From Labilibaculum euxinicum (GTDB lineage Bacteria > Bacteroidota > Bacteroidia > Bacteroidales > Marinifilaceae): a stretch of DNA of 64,000 nucleotides. A program made the translations under genes and the position numbers. Under the pieces are notes generated by a model. It made no database searches, was not told the DNA's origin, and saw nothing but the letters and a program-made list of their open reading frames with translations. This document shows, in pieces, positions 43,871 through 52,929 of this stretch. The stretch lies in assembly GCF_009795715.1 (NCBI RefSeq), contig NZ_WTCR01000011.1:62001-126000 (forward strand), read 5' to 3'. Each line of letters opens with the position of its first letter. Position 1 is the first letter of the stretch.

Positions 43871-45916
43871 TTACCAAATTTTAGCTCTTTGCTCTTCGGT
43901 ACGGTACAAAGGAGCTTCAGGACCAATATTAAAAGTAGTGTAGAATTCTGGAATATTGAATAATCCACCATTCACACGATATTTTCCTGGTGAGTGAACA
44001 TCTTCTTTAATCAATTTTCTTAGATAAGTATCTCTTACATTTCCTCTCCACACCTTTGAATAAGAAAGGAAGAAGCGCTGCATGTTATTAAAACCATCCA
44101 CATCTGCAGGTGTTTTTCCATTCAACGACATTTTGTAGGCTTCCAATGCAATTGTTAATCCTCCATAATCGGCAATGTTTTCACCCAATGTTAATTTACC
44201 GTCAACATGAACATCATCAAATGGCTTAAACCCATCAAACTGGTCGACTAATTTCTGTGCTTTTGCATTGAATTTATCTGTGTCTTCTTCTGTCCACCAG
44301 TCTCTCATGTTTCCTTCCTTATCGAAACGGCGACCCGAATCATCAAAACCGTGAGTCATTTCGTGACCAATTACCACACCAATTGCTCCGTAGTTTACAG
44401 CATCGTCGCCATCCTTATAAAAGAAAGGAGGTTGAAGTATTGCAGCCGGAAATACTACTTCGTTCAACATCGGATGATAGTAGGCATTTACAGTTTGCGG
44501 AGTCATGCCCCATTTCTTGGTATCAACAGGCTCGCCTAATTTTTTAATATTTTTCTCGTACTCAAATTCGGAAGCTCTCCACATGTTCTGCACATACGAA
44601 TCGGTACTTACTTCCAGTTTCGAATAATCTTCCCATTTATCAGGATAACCAATTTTCACACCAAAAGCATCCAATTTTGCCAATGCCTCTTTTTTGGTGT
44701 CTTCACTCATCCAATCCAACTTCTCAATTCTTCCACGCAAAACAGTTTTCAGATTGTCAACCAATTTAATCATTCTCTCTTTTGCCTCGGCAGGAAAATA
44801 TTTCTCAACATACAATTGACCAATAGCTTCGCCCAATACTGCACCTGTTGCTGATGACATACGTCTCCATCGTGGCAGCTGCTCTTTTGTTCCCGAAAGA
44901 ACTGTTCCAAAAAAGGCAAAGTTTTGCTTCTCAAGCTCAGTATTTAAATAACCGGCCGATTCATCAAGAACTCTCCATTTCAAGTACAATTTAATGTCTT
45001 CCAGTTTTTCATCTGCCAACATCTTATTTAACTCTGCTGTGTATTTTGGGTGAGTAACAATTACATACTCTTTAATATCAGCACCAATTTCTTTGAAATA
45101 GGCAGCCCAGTCGAAATTTGGATATTCTGCAGCCAATTCTTCAACTGTTTTAGGGTTGTACATGGCTGGATAATTTCTGTTTTCCAGATTAGTATTGAAT
45201 TTGGTCGCCATGCGGGTCTCAAATTTCATAATTGTTTCCGCATTTGCTTTTGCTGTATCCGCATTTTCACCAATCAATTCAAGCATCTTAGCAACGTGCT
45301 TCACAAACTCAACACGAATGTTCGCGCTCGTTTCGTTATCTGCTGTGTAATAATCACGATCCGGTAAGGAAATACCATCTTCAGACAAATACATCCGATT
45401 AACAGTTGTGTTTTTCATGTCCTGCTCAACACCGGCACCAAACAAAGTACTTATGCCCATTTTATGCAGATGAACCAATGCATGACGCAAATCAACAGGA
45501 TTGGAAACAGCCGCAATTCTTTCAAATTCGGGCAGCAATGGTTTGATTCCAACAGAATTAATTTTTTCAACATCCATACCTGTTGCGTAGAAATCCTGAA
45601 TCTTTTTCAGATTGCTTCCCGCTTCGGCATTTTCTGTTTTTGCTGCTTCTTCCAACAAATCATGTACAGCACCATTGGCACTTTCCCCTAAAATATCGAA
45701 AGCACCGTATCGACTTCTATCTTCAGGAATTGGAGTATTTTTCATCCAGGTTCCATTGGCATATTCAAAAAAGTCATCACCTGGATTTACTGCAAGGTTC
45801 ATGTCTTCTTTTTTAAGTACTCCTGTACCTTTTGGTGCCTTTTCTGCACATCCTACCATAATGGAAAGAGCCAAACCTGCGCTCAGAATTCCACCTGACA
45901 ATCTTTTAATGTTCAT
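43871..45916 (-). CDS. M13 (neprilysin-like) zinc metallopeptidase lipoprotein
   Basis: 681 residues from the ATG at 45916, which opens a lipoprotein signal (LSAGLALSIMVGC, Cys about 23). An M13 N-terminal domain (VNPGDDFFEYANGTWMKNTPIPEDRSRYG, key residues DDFFxYxNGxW) precedes the catalytic domain with VIGHEMTHGFDDSG (HExxH) and ENIADYGG (third zinc ligand Glu). It hydrolyses peptides in the periplasm or at the surface. The longer upstream start has no lipobox context. Single gene. Confidence 0.93.
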   Translation of the reverse strand: MNIKRLSGGILSAGLALSIMVGCAEKAPKGTGVLKKEDMNLAVNPGDDFFEYANGTWMKNTPIPEDRSRYGAFDILGESANGAVHDLLEEAAKTENAEAGSNLKKIQDFYATGMDVEKINSVGIKPLLPEFERIAAVSNPVDLRHALVHLHKMGISTLFGAGVEQDMKNTTVNRMYLSEDGISLPDRDYYTADNETSANIRVEFVKHVAKMLELIGENADTAKANAETIMKFETRMATKFNTNLENRNYPAMYNPKTVEELAAEYPNFDWAAYFKEIGADIKEYVIVTHPKYTAELNKMLADEKLEDIKLYLKWRVLDESAGYLNTELEKQNFAFFGTVLSGTKEQLPRWRRMSSATGAVLGEAIGQLYVEKYFPAEAKERMIKLVDNLKTVLRGRIEKLDWMSEDTKKEALAKLDAFGVKIGYPDKWEDYSKLEVSTDSYVQNMWRASEFEYEKNIKKLGEPVDTKKWGMTPQTVNAYYHPMLNEVVFPAAILQPPFFYKDGDDAVNYGAIGVVIGHEMTHGFDDSGRRFDKEGNMRDWWTEEDTDKFNAKAQKLVDQFDGFKPFDDVHVDGKLTLGENIADYGGLTIALEAYKMSLNGKTPADVDGFNNMQRFFLSYSKVWRGNVRDTYLRKLIKEDVHSPGKYRVNGGLFNIPEFYTTFNIGPEAPLYRTEEQRAKIW

Positions 45917-46049
45917 TTTATGCGATTTGTTGTTAATACTTATTTTATTAAGCCCAAAAATAGGAAAAAGCCACAAAATCCTCTTATTTTTTCGATAATC
46001 ATTATGATTCGCCCGACAAGACTTATTTTGTTATCAGCTTTTAAAGAGA

Positions 46050-46057
46050 TATTTTTG
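46050..46057 (+). promoter_or_regulatory. -7 element of mnmA
   Basis: TATTTTTG matches TAnnTTTG, just upstream of the first possible start at 46072; this would leave a very short leader and may favour the ATG at 46084, which is preceded by GGAG. Confidence 0.5.
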
Positions 46058-46071
46058 CATCGGATTACAAA

Positions 46072-47175
46072 ATGGAGAATTATATGAACGAGGAGATGGA
46101 CAAAAAAGCCGGAGTAGTGTTGGGAATGAGCGGAGGAACCGATTCGTCGGTAACAGCCATGATTCTAAAGGAACAAGGTTACCATGTTATTGGTGTTTCT
46201 CTTTGGTTTTTTAGTACCGATAATTCCTTTAATCCTGGTGATCCACTGCCCGATTTTATTGTTGATGCTCAAAAGCTGGCACAGCAATTAGGTCTCGAAC
46301 ATCATGTGATTGATGCACGCAGAGAATTTCGTGATACCATTATTCAATTCTTTTTGGATGAATATATGGCAGGCCGAACCCCCAGTCCTTGTATTCAGTG
46401 CAATCCCCAGTTAAAATGGAAATTGCTTTTGGAAAAAGCCAATGAATTAAACTGCGAATTTATTGCTACCGGTCATTACATTCAGATTTGCAAAGAACCC
46501 AACGGTTACTATATCTGCAAAGGCAAAGATCCGGCAAAAGACCAATCGTATTTCCTATGGAATTTAGGACAGGATATTTTGTCGAGAACTCTTACTCCGC
46601 TTGGAAAATATACCAAAACTGAGGTTCGGGAAATAGCCGGGAATTTTGGTTTCGAAGAAGTGGCAAAAAAGAAAGAAAGCATGGGCATCTGTTTTATGGA
46701 TCGTATGGATTACCGCGATTTTTTACAGGAAATGATTCCTGATTTGGATCAAAAAATAGGCCGTGGAAAAGTAACCGACACAAAAGGCAATCATTTGGGT
46801 TGGCACGATGGATATCCATACTACACAATCGGTCAGAAACGAGGGCTGGAACTGAAAGAAAAATCAGGTTTGATGGTAAGCCGGATTGATGCCGGTACCA
46901 ATACGCTTATTCTGGAAAAGAAAGATGATTTGAATCGAATGAACTTAAAAATTTCCAATTATTATTTTAATGATATTGAGGATAGTAAATTACCGAACAT
47001 CAGCACCATTGTGCGGGGCTTGGGCCGAAATCCACAAAAATACAGCAGTCTTCAAATTAACAACGATACAGAACTGGAAGTGAAACTGGAAGATCCGGCA
47101 TGGGCCATTGCACCCGGACAACCCGTAGCATTCTATATTGGCGATAAATTGATAGGTGGTGGTTTTGCCGAATAG
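46072..47175 (+). CDS. mnmA: tRNA 2-thiouridine(34) synthase
   Basis: 367 residues if started at 46072; the ATG at 46084 is better placed behind GGAG. The PP-loop GMSGGTDSSVTAMIL (about 19-33) binds ATP. The catalytic cysteines are in SPCIQCN (about 104) and GICFMDR (about 205), and FIATGHY and GQKRGLEL are typical. It thiolates U34 of Lys, Glu and Gln tRNAs. The SGGTDSS replaces the usual SGGVDSS. It is a single-gene unit converging on the GAF gene. Confidence 0.9.
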   Translation: MENYMNEEMDKKAGVVLGMSGGTDSSVTAMILKEQGYHVIGVSLWFFSTDNSFNPGDPLPDFIVDAQKLAQQLGLEHHVIDARREFRDTIIQFFLDEYMAGRTPSPCIQCNPQLKWKLLLEKANELNCEFIATGHYIQICKEPNGYYICKGKDPAKDQSYFLWNLGQDILSRTLTPLGKYTKTEVREIAGNFGFEEVAKKKESMGICFMDRMDYRDFLQEMIPDLDQKIGRGKVTDTKGNHLGWHDGYPYYTIGQKRGLELKEKSGLMVSRIDAGTNTLILEKKDDLNRMNLKISNYYFNDIEDSKLPNISTIVRGLGRNPQKYSSLQINNDTELEVKLEDPAWAIAPGQPVAFYIGDKLIGGGFAE

Positions 47176-47181
47176 TTCCGG

Positions 47182-47676
47182 TTAAGAAATTGAAGAATTC
47201 CGAATGATATTATTCTGCTCATCAATAACCAAATCCGATTCGATACTTTCCTTGAAATGATCGACCAATTTATGATCCAAATCATCAAATTCTCTGCATT
47301 CCTTATTCAACACACAGAGCGTTCCGAATAATTCCTCATTCGGATAACAAATTGGCATTCCAAGATAGCAGGACATTCCACTGTTATACGTCATTTTATC
47401 TTTCCATAAATCATCTTCAGCAGCATCCTTAATGTGAACTTTAGTTTTGCCGGCTACAACCGAATCGCAGTAAGAACCAATACTTAACTCTCCTCTATCT
47501 CCTATCAAGTATGGGTTGTTCTCGTTTTGAGAACTAACTAATACTTCCAGCTCGTGAGGATGCAGTTTCATAATCAGAATTGCTGACACCTTCAACAAAT
47601 CCTCCAGCAGATCAATTTTTTCCTGCCATTTCAACAAAATATTCAGATCTATATATTGTTTTTCTATTGCATTCAT
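47182..47676 (-). CDS. GAF-domain protein
   Basis: 164 residues from the ATG at 47676 (an alternative lies at 47697). A single GAF domain is recognised by VSAILIMKLHPHELEVLVSS, CDSVVAGKTKVHIKDAAED and MSCYLGMPICYPNEELFGTLCVLNKE. No output domain is attached, so it may act as a stand-alone sensor of redox or small molecules. The cysteines C92 and C118 region resemble free-Met-sulfoxide-reductase-type GAF proteins only loosely. Confidence 0.8.
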   Translation of the reverse strand: MNAIEKQYIDLNILLKWQEKIDLLEDLLKVSAILIMKLHPHELEVLVSSQNENNPYLIGDRGELSIGSYCDSVVAGKTKVHIKDAAEDDLWKDKMTYNSGMSCYLGMPICYPNEELFGTLCVLNKECREFDDLDHKLVDHFKESIESDLVIDEQNNIIRNSSIS

Positions 47677-47788
47677 CTCTATCCGTTTAAAAATCATTAG
47701 TAAATGATTAGTAAAGTTATGGAAAAAATAAACAGAATGTCAATAGTAAATTTGCTGCATAATTTTCTTATTATAATAAATTCTAAAA

Positions 47789-47796
47789 TATCTTTG
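47789..47796 (+). promoter_or_regulatory. -7 element of the DUF3820 gene
   Basis: TATCTTTG overlaps the GTG that would be the frame's first start, so the true start is the ATG at 47820. Confidence 0.6.
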
Positions 47797-47819
47797 TGCA
47801 AAACAATCTACAAAAAGAT

Positions 47820-48059
47820 ATGGACAATATAGATGGGGATTTAATGAACGAAGAGTTAATCAAATTAATTCGAATGAGAATGCCCTATGGAAAATACAAA
47901 GGAAGATATCTGATTGATATTCCTGAGCCTTATTTGGTTTGGTACAGGCAAAAAGGTTTTCCTCCCGGAAAATTAGGAGAAATGCTTGCATCCATGTACG
48001 AAATAAAACTAAACGGATTAGAGGGAATGCTGCGTCCGCTTTGCAAAAAATACCAGTGA
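47820..48059 (+). CDS. DUF3820 family protein
   Basis: 79 residues from the ATG at 47820. The pattern MPYGKYKGRYLIDIPEPYLVWYRQKGFP is the signature of DUF3820, a small family sometimes annotated as a putative quorum-sensing-regulated factor. Its function is not established. Confidence 0.85.
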   Translation: MDNIDGDLMNEELIKLIRMRMPYGKYKGRYLIDIPEPYLVWYRQKGFPPGKLGEMLASMYEIKLNGLEGMLRPLCKKYQ

Positions 48060-48112
48060 GTAATGAGTCTAAATTAAATTTTTCAATTCTTAATTTCTAA
48101 TACCTAATTAAT

Positions 48113-49207
48113 TTAGGTATTTGTTTGCAAGGCCATCGATTTAAACAAACACCAAACATTTTTCCCTTCGGAAAGTTCCATTTTTAAAAGGGAAGCGTGA
48201 GTTATCGAAATCAATAATTTAAAGCCAACATCAACAAGACAATAGTTGCGATTCTCTTTTTGAATCACTTTTAGGATCGTTCCTGGCAATTGATTTCGAA
48301 TTGAAATATTAGGGATTTTCTCCAATGTTAAAGCAATATCCTCAGGACGAAGCGAAACGTTCATTTCATCACCAATCTGACAACAATCCAAAACCATTTC
48401 CCTCTCAATGCTTATTTCTTCACTGGCATCTTTGTTCGATAAAATAGTTAATCCGTTTTTCTTATCGTGAGCTTCAACCTTAAATTGGATTACATTCATT
48501 AAACCGGCACCCCGCATTACATCAAGCATATTCTCCTGCTCAATCAAATCAAGATAGTTTCCTTGTCCAAGAACGCGTCCGTTTTTGAGCAAGAATAACT
48601 CCCGCGTCAAACTTAGTAAATCAGGCAAATCATGACTTACTACAAGCATGGGGATGTTAAATTTTCGATTGATCTTAATCAGGTAAGGAATAATCTGCCG
48701 GCGCAGCTTCACATCCAGCGATGAAAAAGGTTCATCCATCAGCAAAAGCTTGGGAGAACTAAGTAAAGCACGCCCTATGGCTACCCGTTGCTTCTCTCCT
48801 CCTGATAATTGTTTGGGTCTTTTTTCAAGTAAATTGTTTAGTTCCAGCAAATTAACCAATTCCTCAAATTCTATTACTTGTTTCCCTTTCGGGATGTACT
48901 TTGCTGCAAAAAGTAAATTTTTCCGAACATTCATGTGCGGAAACAATCTTCCTTCCTGAAACACATATCCAACTTTACGATTTCGGGCCGGTTCATAAAT
49001 GTTTTTAAAAGTATCTACCATAGTAGTTTCTTCAATTTTCAGAAAACCTTCATCGGGCTTCTCTAAACCAACCAATAAGTGCATTAAAGTTGTTTTTCCT
49101 GCCCCCGACGGCCCAAAAATCCCTGTAATTCCTTGAATAAAATCCACTTCAATATCCAGAGAAAAATCGCCCTTACTACGTTTTAAATGTGCCGACAAAG
49201 CGTGCAT
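48113..49207 (-). CDS. modC: Molybdate ABC transporter ATP-binding protein
   Basis: 364 residues from the ATG at 49207. Walker A GPSGAGKTT (about 34-42), signature LSGGEKQR (about 130), Walker B LLLMDEPFSSLD and H-loop VSHD are intact. A TOBE domain (about 290-360, MNVSLRPEDIAL, QLPGTILKV) binds molybdate for feedback control. It energises ModAB. It is the last gene of modABC, 45 bases after modB. Confidence 0.92.
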   Translation of the reverse strand: MHALSAHLKRSKGDFSLDIEVDFIQGITGIFGPSGAGKTTLMHLLVGLEKPDEGFLKIEETTMVDTFKNIYEPARNRKVGYVFQEGRLFPHMNVRKNLLFAAKYIPKGKQVIEFEELVNLLELNNLLEKRPKQLSGGEKQRVAIGRALLSSPKLLLMDEPFSSLDVKLRRQIIPYLIKINRKFNIPMLVVSHDLPDLLSLTRELFLLKNGRVLGQGNYLDLIEQENMLDVMRGAGLMNVIQFKVEAHDKKNGLTILSNKDASEEISIEREMVLDCCQIGDEMNVSLRPEDIALTLEKIPNISIRNQLPGTILKVIQKENRNYCLVDVGFKLLISITHASLLKMELSEGKNVWCLFKSMALQTNT

Positions 49208-49258
49208 AAACAATTGATTATTAAATTAGAACTAATTCTCACAACCGGATTCTCAAAC

Positions 49259-49954
49259 TTAGTTTCGCTTGTGTAATTTTTTCACTAAATATTCAGAAAA
49301 AGCCATAGCCAAAAAGGAAAAAAGCACTGCAACCAAAAGCAATCTAAATGCCGAACTTTCCATACCAGGCATTTGAATCTGGTTGAACAAAGCCAATGGA
49401 ATGGTTTGAGTTTCACCGGAAATATTTCCTGCAAATATAATGGTGGCGCCAAATTCGCCCAATGATCTTGCAAATGAGAGCACAAAACCACTGATAATAC
49501 CTGGCAATGCCAATGGTAAAGTCACTCTAACAAAACTTTGAAAAGTACTGGCTCCCAAAGTTTTCGCGGCTTCTTCAAATCCAGGATCAACCATTTCAAT
49601 GGAAAGCCGAATGGCACGCACAGCCAATGGAAAAGAAACAATCATTGAAGCAATTACTGCAGCATAATAAGTAAAGGCAATTCTGATTCCGAGGAGTTCG
49701 TTCAACCAGTGACCAATCAGTCCTTTTGTTCCTAATAAAAGCAACAGAATAAAACCTGTAGCAACAGGCGGTAAAACCAAGGGTAAATTTATAAATCCTT
49801 CAATTAAAGATTTTCCCCGGAAAGTTTTACGAGCCAACCACCAGCCCATCAAAACAGCAATGGGTAAAACCAAAACAGCACACCACAAAGCCACTTTAAA
49901 AGAAAGACCGATTGCACTCATTTCTGTTTCCGAAAATACGAACCAATGCTCCAT
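49259..49954 (-). CDS. modB: Molybdate ABC transporter permease
   Basis: 231 residues with about five membrane segments. The permease EAA loop is EEAAKTLGASTFQSFVRVTLPLALPGI (about 140-166) and PLVLPPVATGFILLLLLG is typical of ModB. The start lies 2 bases after the modA stop. It forms the molybdate (or tungstate) channel. Confidence 0.92.
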   Translation of the reverse strand: MEHWFVFSETEMSAIGLSFKVALWCAVLVLPIAVLMGWWLARKTFRGKSLIEGFINLPLVLPPVATGFILLLLLGTKGLIGHWLNELLGIRIAFTYYAAVIASMIVSFPLAVRAIRLSIEMVDPGFEEAAKTLGASTFQSFVRVTLPLALPGIISGFVLSFARSLGEFGATIIFAGNISGETQTIPLALFNQIQMPGMESSAFRLLLVAVLFSFLAMAFSEYLVKKLHKRN

Positions 49955-49956
49955 AA

Positions 49957-50736
49957 TTAGTCTATTTTAAAACCATTTTTTTTCCAAATAGATTTGGCTT
50001 TATCCTCATTTAAAAAGACAACGAATGCCTTCTGTTTTTTATCTGAATTTATTTTGCCTGCACCGCAATACTGTATTGGATCACAATCTGTCACAGCAAA
50101 TTCATAAACTGTTCTCACTTTTTTAGATTTCTTTGCATCTGATAAATATACCATCCCCATTTCAACCTCTCCCATCTCAACCATAAAGAGTGCATCTCTA
50201 ACATCCTTAGCTGGTAATATTCGTTTGGCAAATTTATTTTCCCATGAATTATTTATCATGATTTGCCTGGCATACTTCCCTGCTGGAACATGAGCCGGAT
50301 CGCCAATGGAGATTCGACCTTTGAATAAATCGGGGAAATTAACTATCGAAACAGAATCCAGATACAAATCTGTATTCTCGATGGGTACAATAGCCACCAT
50401 TCTATTTTCAACCAGACTTCGAATCGAATTTCGATCCACCAATTGCAACGAATCCAAATAATCCATCCAGTCTTTACTCGCCGAAACATAGTAATCGAAC
50501 TCAGCACCGCTTTCAATTTGTCTGGCCAATATACCCGATGACGCAAAATTCAGACGAACACTTATTCCTGTCTCCTTCTTAAACTCCTGAGCAATTTCAT
50601 TCATCACATCAATAACGCTTGCTGCCGCAAAAACACTAATCGAGTTAGTGGATTTATTGTGAGATGAGCACGATAATAAAAAAACAAATAGGAGCAAAAA
50701 GAGATACTGTTTCTTCGATTTCAACAATAATTTCAT
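49957..50736 (-). CDS. modA: Molybdate-binding lipoprotein
   Basis: 259 residues with a lipoprotein signal (FLLLFVFLLSC, Cys about 23). The binding domain shows SISVFAAASVIDVMNEIAQEF, RLNFASSGILARQIESGAEFDYYVSA and IGDPAHVPAGKYAR. These place the residues that hydrogen-bond molybdate. It captures molybdate or tungstate at the cell surface for ModBC. First gene of the operon. Confidence 0.93.
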   Translation of the reverse strand: MKLLLKSKKQYLFLLLFVFLLSCSSHNKSTNSISVFAAASVIDVMNEIAQEFKKETGISVRLNFASSGILARQIESGAEFDYYVSASKDWMDYLDSLQLVDRNSIRSLVENRMVAIVPIENTDLYLDSVSIVNFPDLFKGRISIGDPAHVPAGKYARQIMINNSWENKFAKRILPAKDVRDALFMVEMGEVEMGMVYLSDAKKSKKVRTVYEFAVTDCDPIQYCGAGKINSDKKQKAFVVFLNEDKAKSIWKKNGFKID

Positions 50737-50810
50737 AGGGCATTATTAAATTAGTTGGGGTTTGAAGACATGAAAATAGCAATTTTTCCTAAGACTAAAG
50801 CTTTCCATAA

Positions 50811-51002
50811 TTAGAAGAGCATGGAATTAAAATTGAAGATGAACGTGAAATCCGGTTAAACCTAACGCATCAAGATATTGCAAACCTTGCTGTCACAACA
50901 CGACAAACGCTTACATCTATTTTTAACGAGTTAGTACAAAACGGCATTATCAACTACAATAGAAGAAAAATTCTTATACGAAAGCAAGAGGAATTGCTGT
51001 AG
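50811..51002 (+). pseudogene. Remnant of a Crp/Fnr-type regulator (C-terminal helix-turn-helix)
   Basis: After a TAA at 50808-50810 the plus strand reads LEEHGIKIEDEREIRLNLTH then QDIANLAVTTRQTLTSIFNE and LVQNGIINYNRRKILIRKQE to TAG at 51002. This is the winged helix-turn-helix of a Crp/Fnr protein, including the recognition helix and wing, but the cyclic-nucleotide-binding-like N-terminal 150 residues are absent and no start codon is available. It lies divergently beside modA, a place where a regulator of molybdate uptake would be expected. Confidence 0.8.
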
Positions 51003-51034
51003 GCTTTTTACAGACTAAACATTTAAATATAAAC

Positions 51035-51697
51035 CTAAAGCCCGTTAGCTTTTTTCATTCGTAATTCTTCCAAACGCGAACGTATTGGTTTATATCTGAT
51101 TATAAAACCCAACCCCAATAAACAAACATAAACAATCCAGTCTTCTTCCAGCAGTATTACATGCAAAACGACCAAACCTGCTGCCACATAAGCCAATTTG
51201 TGAAGTTTTTTCCAAGCCTTTTTCAATAACTTCATAGACCTTTTATTGGATGTAATCATTAGAGCAAATACAATAATTCCAGCCAAGAATCCGGCTACAA
51301 GTTTTACTTCACTAAAAATGGCTGAAAATCCTTCGTACTTAATAAAAAACGAAAAATGCAAAAGGGCATAAACTCCTGTTGTTATACCAATTGCCTGACG
51401 GGTACGCAAATTGCTTGTCCATCCAAAAAGAATACGTACAGGTGTACACATTAAAATGGCTATCAGAAAACGAATACCCCATTTTCCTGTAGTATGAATC
51501 GCATATTTAATACCCGGTATTGCATCAACATCCATTTCCGCAGCTAGTTCGGGAGATAATTCGTAATCATCAAAAATGAGAAAATCATAATTGTTATTCT
51601 CAAAATTAAAATTTGCCAATTCATACAAGCTCAACAAAGGAACAAACGCAATGATGCAAACTAAAATCCATCCCCTGTTTTTCTTCAGCCAATTCAT
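51035..51697 (-). CDS. MsrQ/YedZ-like ferric-reductase-type heme membrane protein
   Basis: 220 residues with about six membrane segments. Conserved histidines sit in YAIHTTGKWGI (about 67), YALLHFSFFI (about 112) and LHKLAYVAAGLVVLHVIL (about 163 and 176), with CTPVRILFGW as in MsrQ. MsrQ supplies electrons to the molybdopterin methionine-sulfoxide reductase MsrP. No msrP is visible nearby, but the gene lies beside the molybdate transporter. The first 65 residues include an extra periplasmic loop unlike E. coli MsrQ. Confidence 0.8.
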   Translation of the reverse strand: MNWLKKNRGWILVCIIAFVPLLSLYELANFNFENNNYDFLIFDDYELSPELAAEMDVDAIPGIKYAIHTTGKWGIRFLIAILMCTPVRILFGWTSNLRTRQAIGITTGVYALLHFSFFIKYEGFSAIFSEVKLVAGFLAGIIVFALMITSNKRSMKLLKKAWKKLHKLAYVAAGLVVLHVILLEEDWIVYVCLLGLGFIIRYKPIRSRLEELRMKKANGL

Positions 51698-51843
51698 ATA
51701 AAACTCAAAATTAATAATTCAGAATCTCTTTCCAAAGGTAGAATAAAGCCAGAAACATCATGTTAGGCTCTTTCAATAAGTAAAGATGGGGAAAAAACAA
51801 GAGATGATAAATACCAACATTTAGGTATTAAAAAACAAATGAA

Positions 51844-52548
51844 TTACCCTACACGGCTAATTTGCTTTAGTTTATCCATATCCAGTATTGAAATACAACG
51901 GCCATTTACTTTTATGATCTTATCGGATTCAAAACCGCAAATCTGCTTCGACACACTTTCCCGACTGGTTCCAATCATGCAAGCAATTTCTTTACGGCTA
52001 AGTGGCAAAATAAAATTCGGAGAATTAAAAATCACACATGAAAAATACAAAAGAGCATCGGCAACTTTGCCAAAAATCTTTTTTTGATGCTGATCGATAA
52101 AACGATGATAATTCCTCACACTATCATTACATACAGAAGACAATATTTCATAACCAAACCTTCCATTTTCTTTAATAAATGTTGAAAAAACAGGAAGCTT
52201 GATATAACAAACAGTTACATTGTTTAAAGCCATGTAAGAATAGTGAGTTATATTGTCACTAAAGATAGAATGTAAGCCCAAATAAGAATGAGGCTTAATA
52301 ACCTGCAGAATATATTCCTGATGCCGATCACCTTTTCCATATTCTTTCACAAGACCACTTCGCAGATATACAACATGATCGGCCCAAGCACCTTCCAACA
52401 ATATTATTTCTCCCCTTTCAAATGAAACTTCATGGCAGTTATCACTCAACAAAGACAAGTCATCACCAGAAAGCATTTGAACTGCACAGGATTTGTCTGT
52501 ACAAGTTTCACAATTCGAAAAAATAGAGGCATTAGACTTTAGCAACAT
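51844..52548 (-). CDS. Crp/Fnr-family transcriptional regulator
   Basis: 234 residues from the ATG at 52548; the upstream in-frame ATG at 52590 adds 14 residues that look like leader. An N-terminal cysteine group CETCTDKSC (about 13-21) resembles an FNR-type cluster ligand region. A cNMP-binding-like barrel (ERGEIILLEGAWADHVVYLRSGLVKEY) and a winged helix-turn-helix (LPLSRKEIACMIGTSRESVSKQICGF) follow. It may sense oxygen, NO or redox state. Targets are not known; mod and msrQ are adjacent. Confidence 0.9.
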   Translation of the reverse strand: MLLKSNASIFSNCETCTDKSCAVQMLSGDDLSLLSDNCHEVSFERGEIILLEGAWADHVVYLRSGLVKEYGKGDRHQEYILQVIKPHSYLGLHSIFSDNITHYSYMALNNVTVCYIKLPVFSTFIKENGRFGYEILSSVCNDSVRNYHRFIDQHQKKIFGKVADALLYFSCVIFNSPNFILPLSRKEIACMIGTSRESVSKQICGFESDKIIKVNGRCISILDMDKLKQISRVG

Positions 52549-52873
52549 AATGATGTAATATATCTCACAAATATATGATAAAACATTCACAATAAGTAAT
52601 TATTACACCCGTAACTTCGTCTATTACTTTACAGTAAGCGAAAAAATTATAAATAAAACAATCCTCCTTCGCTCAATATTGTTTATTGAATATGCAATAC
52701 TTTTCCTTTGAATTGTCAGCTTTTGAGTTGGGAGCTCAGGATAAATTTTACTGCGGATTCTATTGCAAATTTGCGCTGTATCTTGAGATTTTCTTTTGTT
52801 GTGTGTTGCTCTTTTCAAAAGGTTTTTTCACAAAAACAGCTCCAAACATTTAGGATTATGTCGTCTTTACTAA
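52549..52873. other. Intergenic region upstream of the Crp/Fnr gene
   Basis: AT-rich region without a recognised gene. Short frames exist on both strands but show no family features. Confidence 0.5.
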
Positions 52874-52902
52874 TAAAAAAAAGATCGACTGTTCAGTCGA
52901 TC
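52874..52902 (-). terminator. Terminator of the 234-residue protein gene
   Basis: GATCGACT (52883-52890) pairs with AGTCGATC (52895-52902); the A-run at 52874-52882 gives a U-tract on the minus strand. Confidence 0.8.
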
Positions 52903-52929
52903 CTCTATTACTTTTGTGAAATTAGATTA

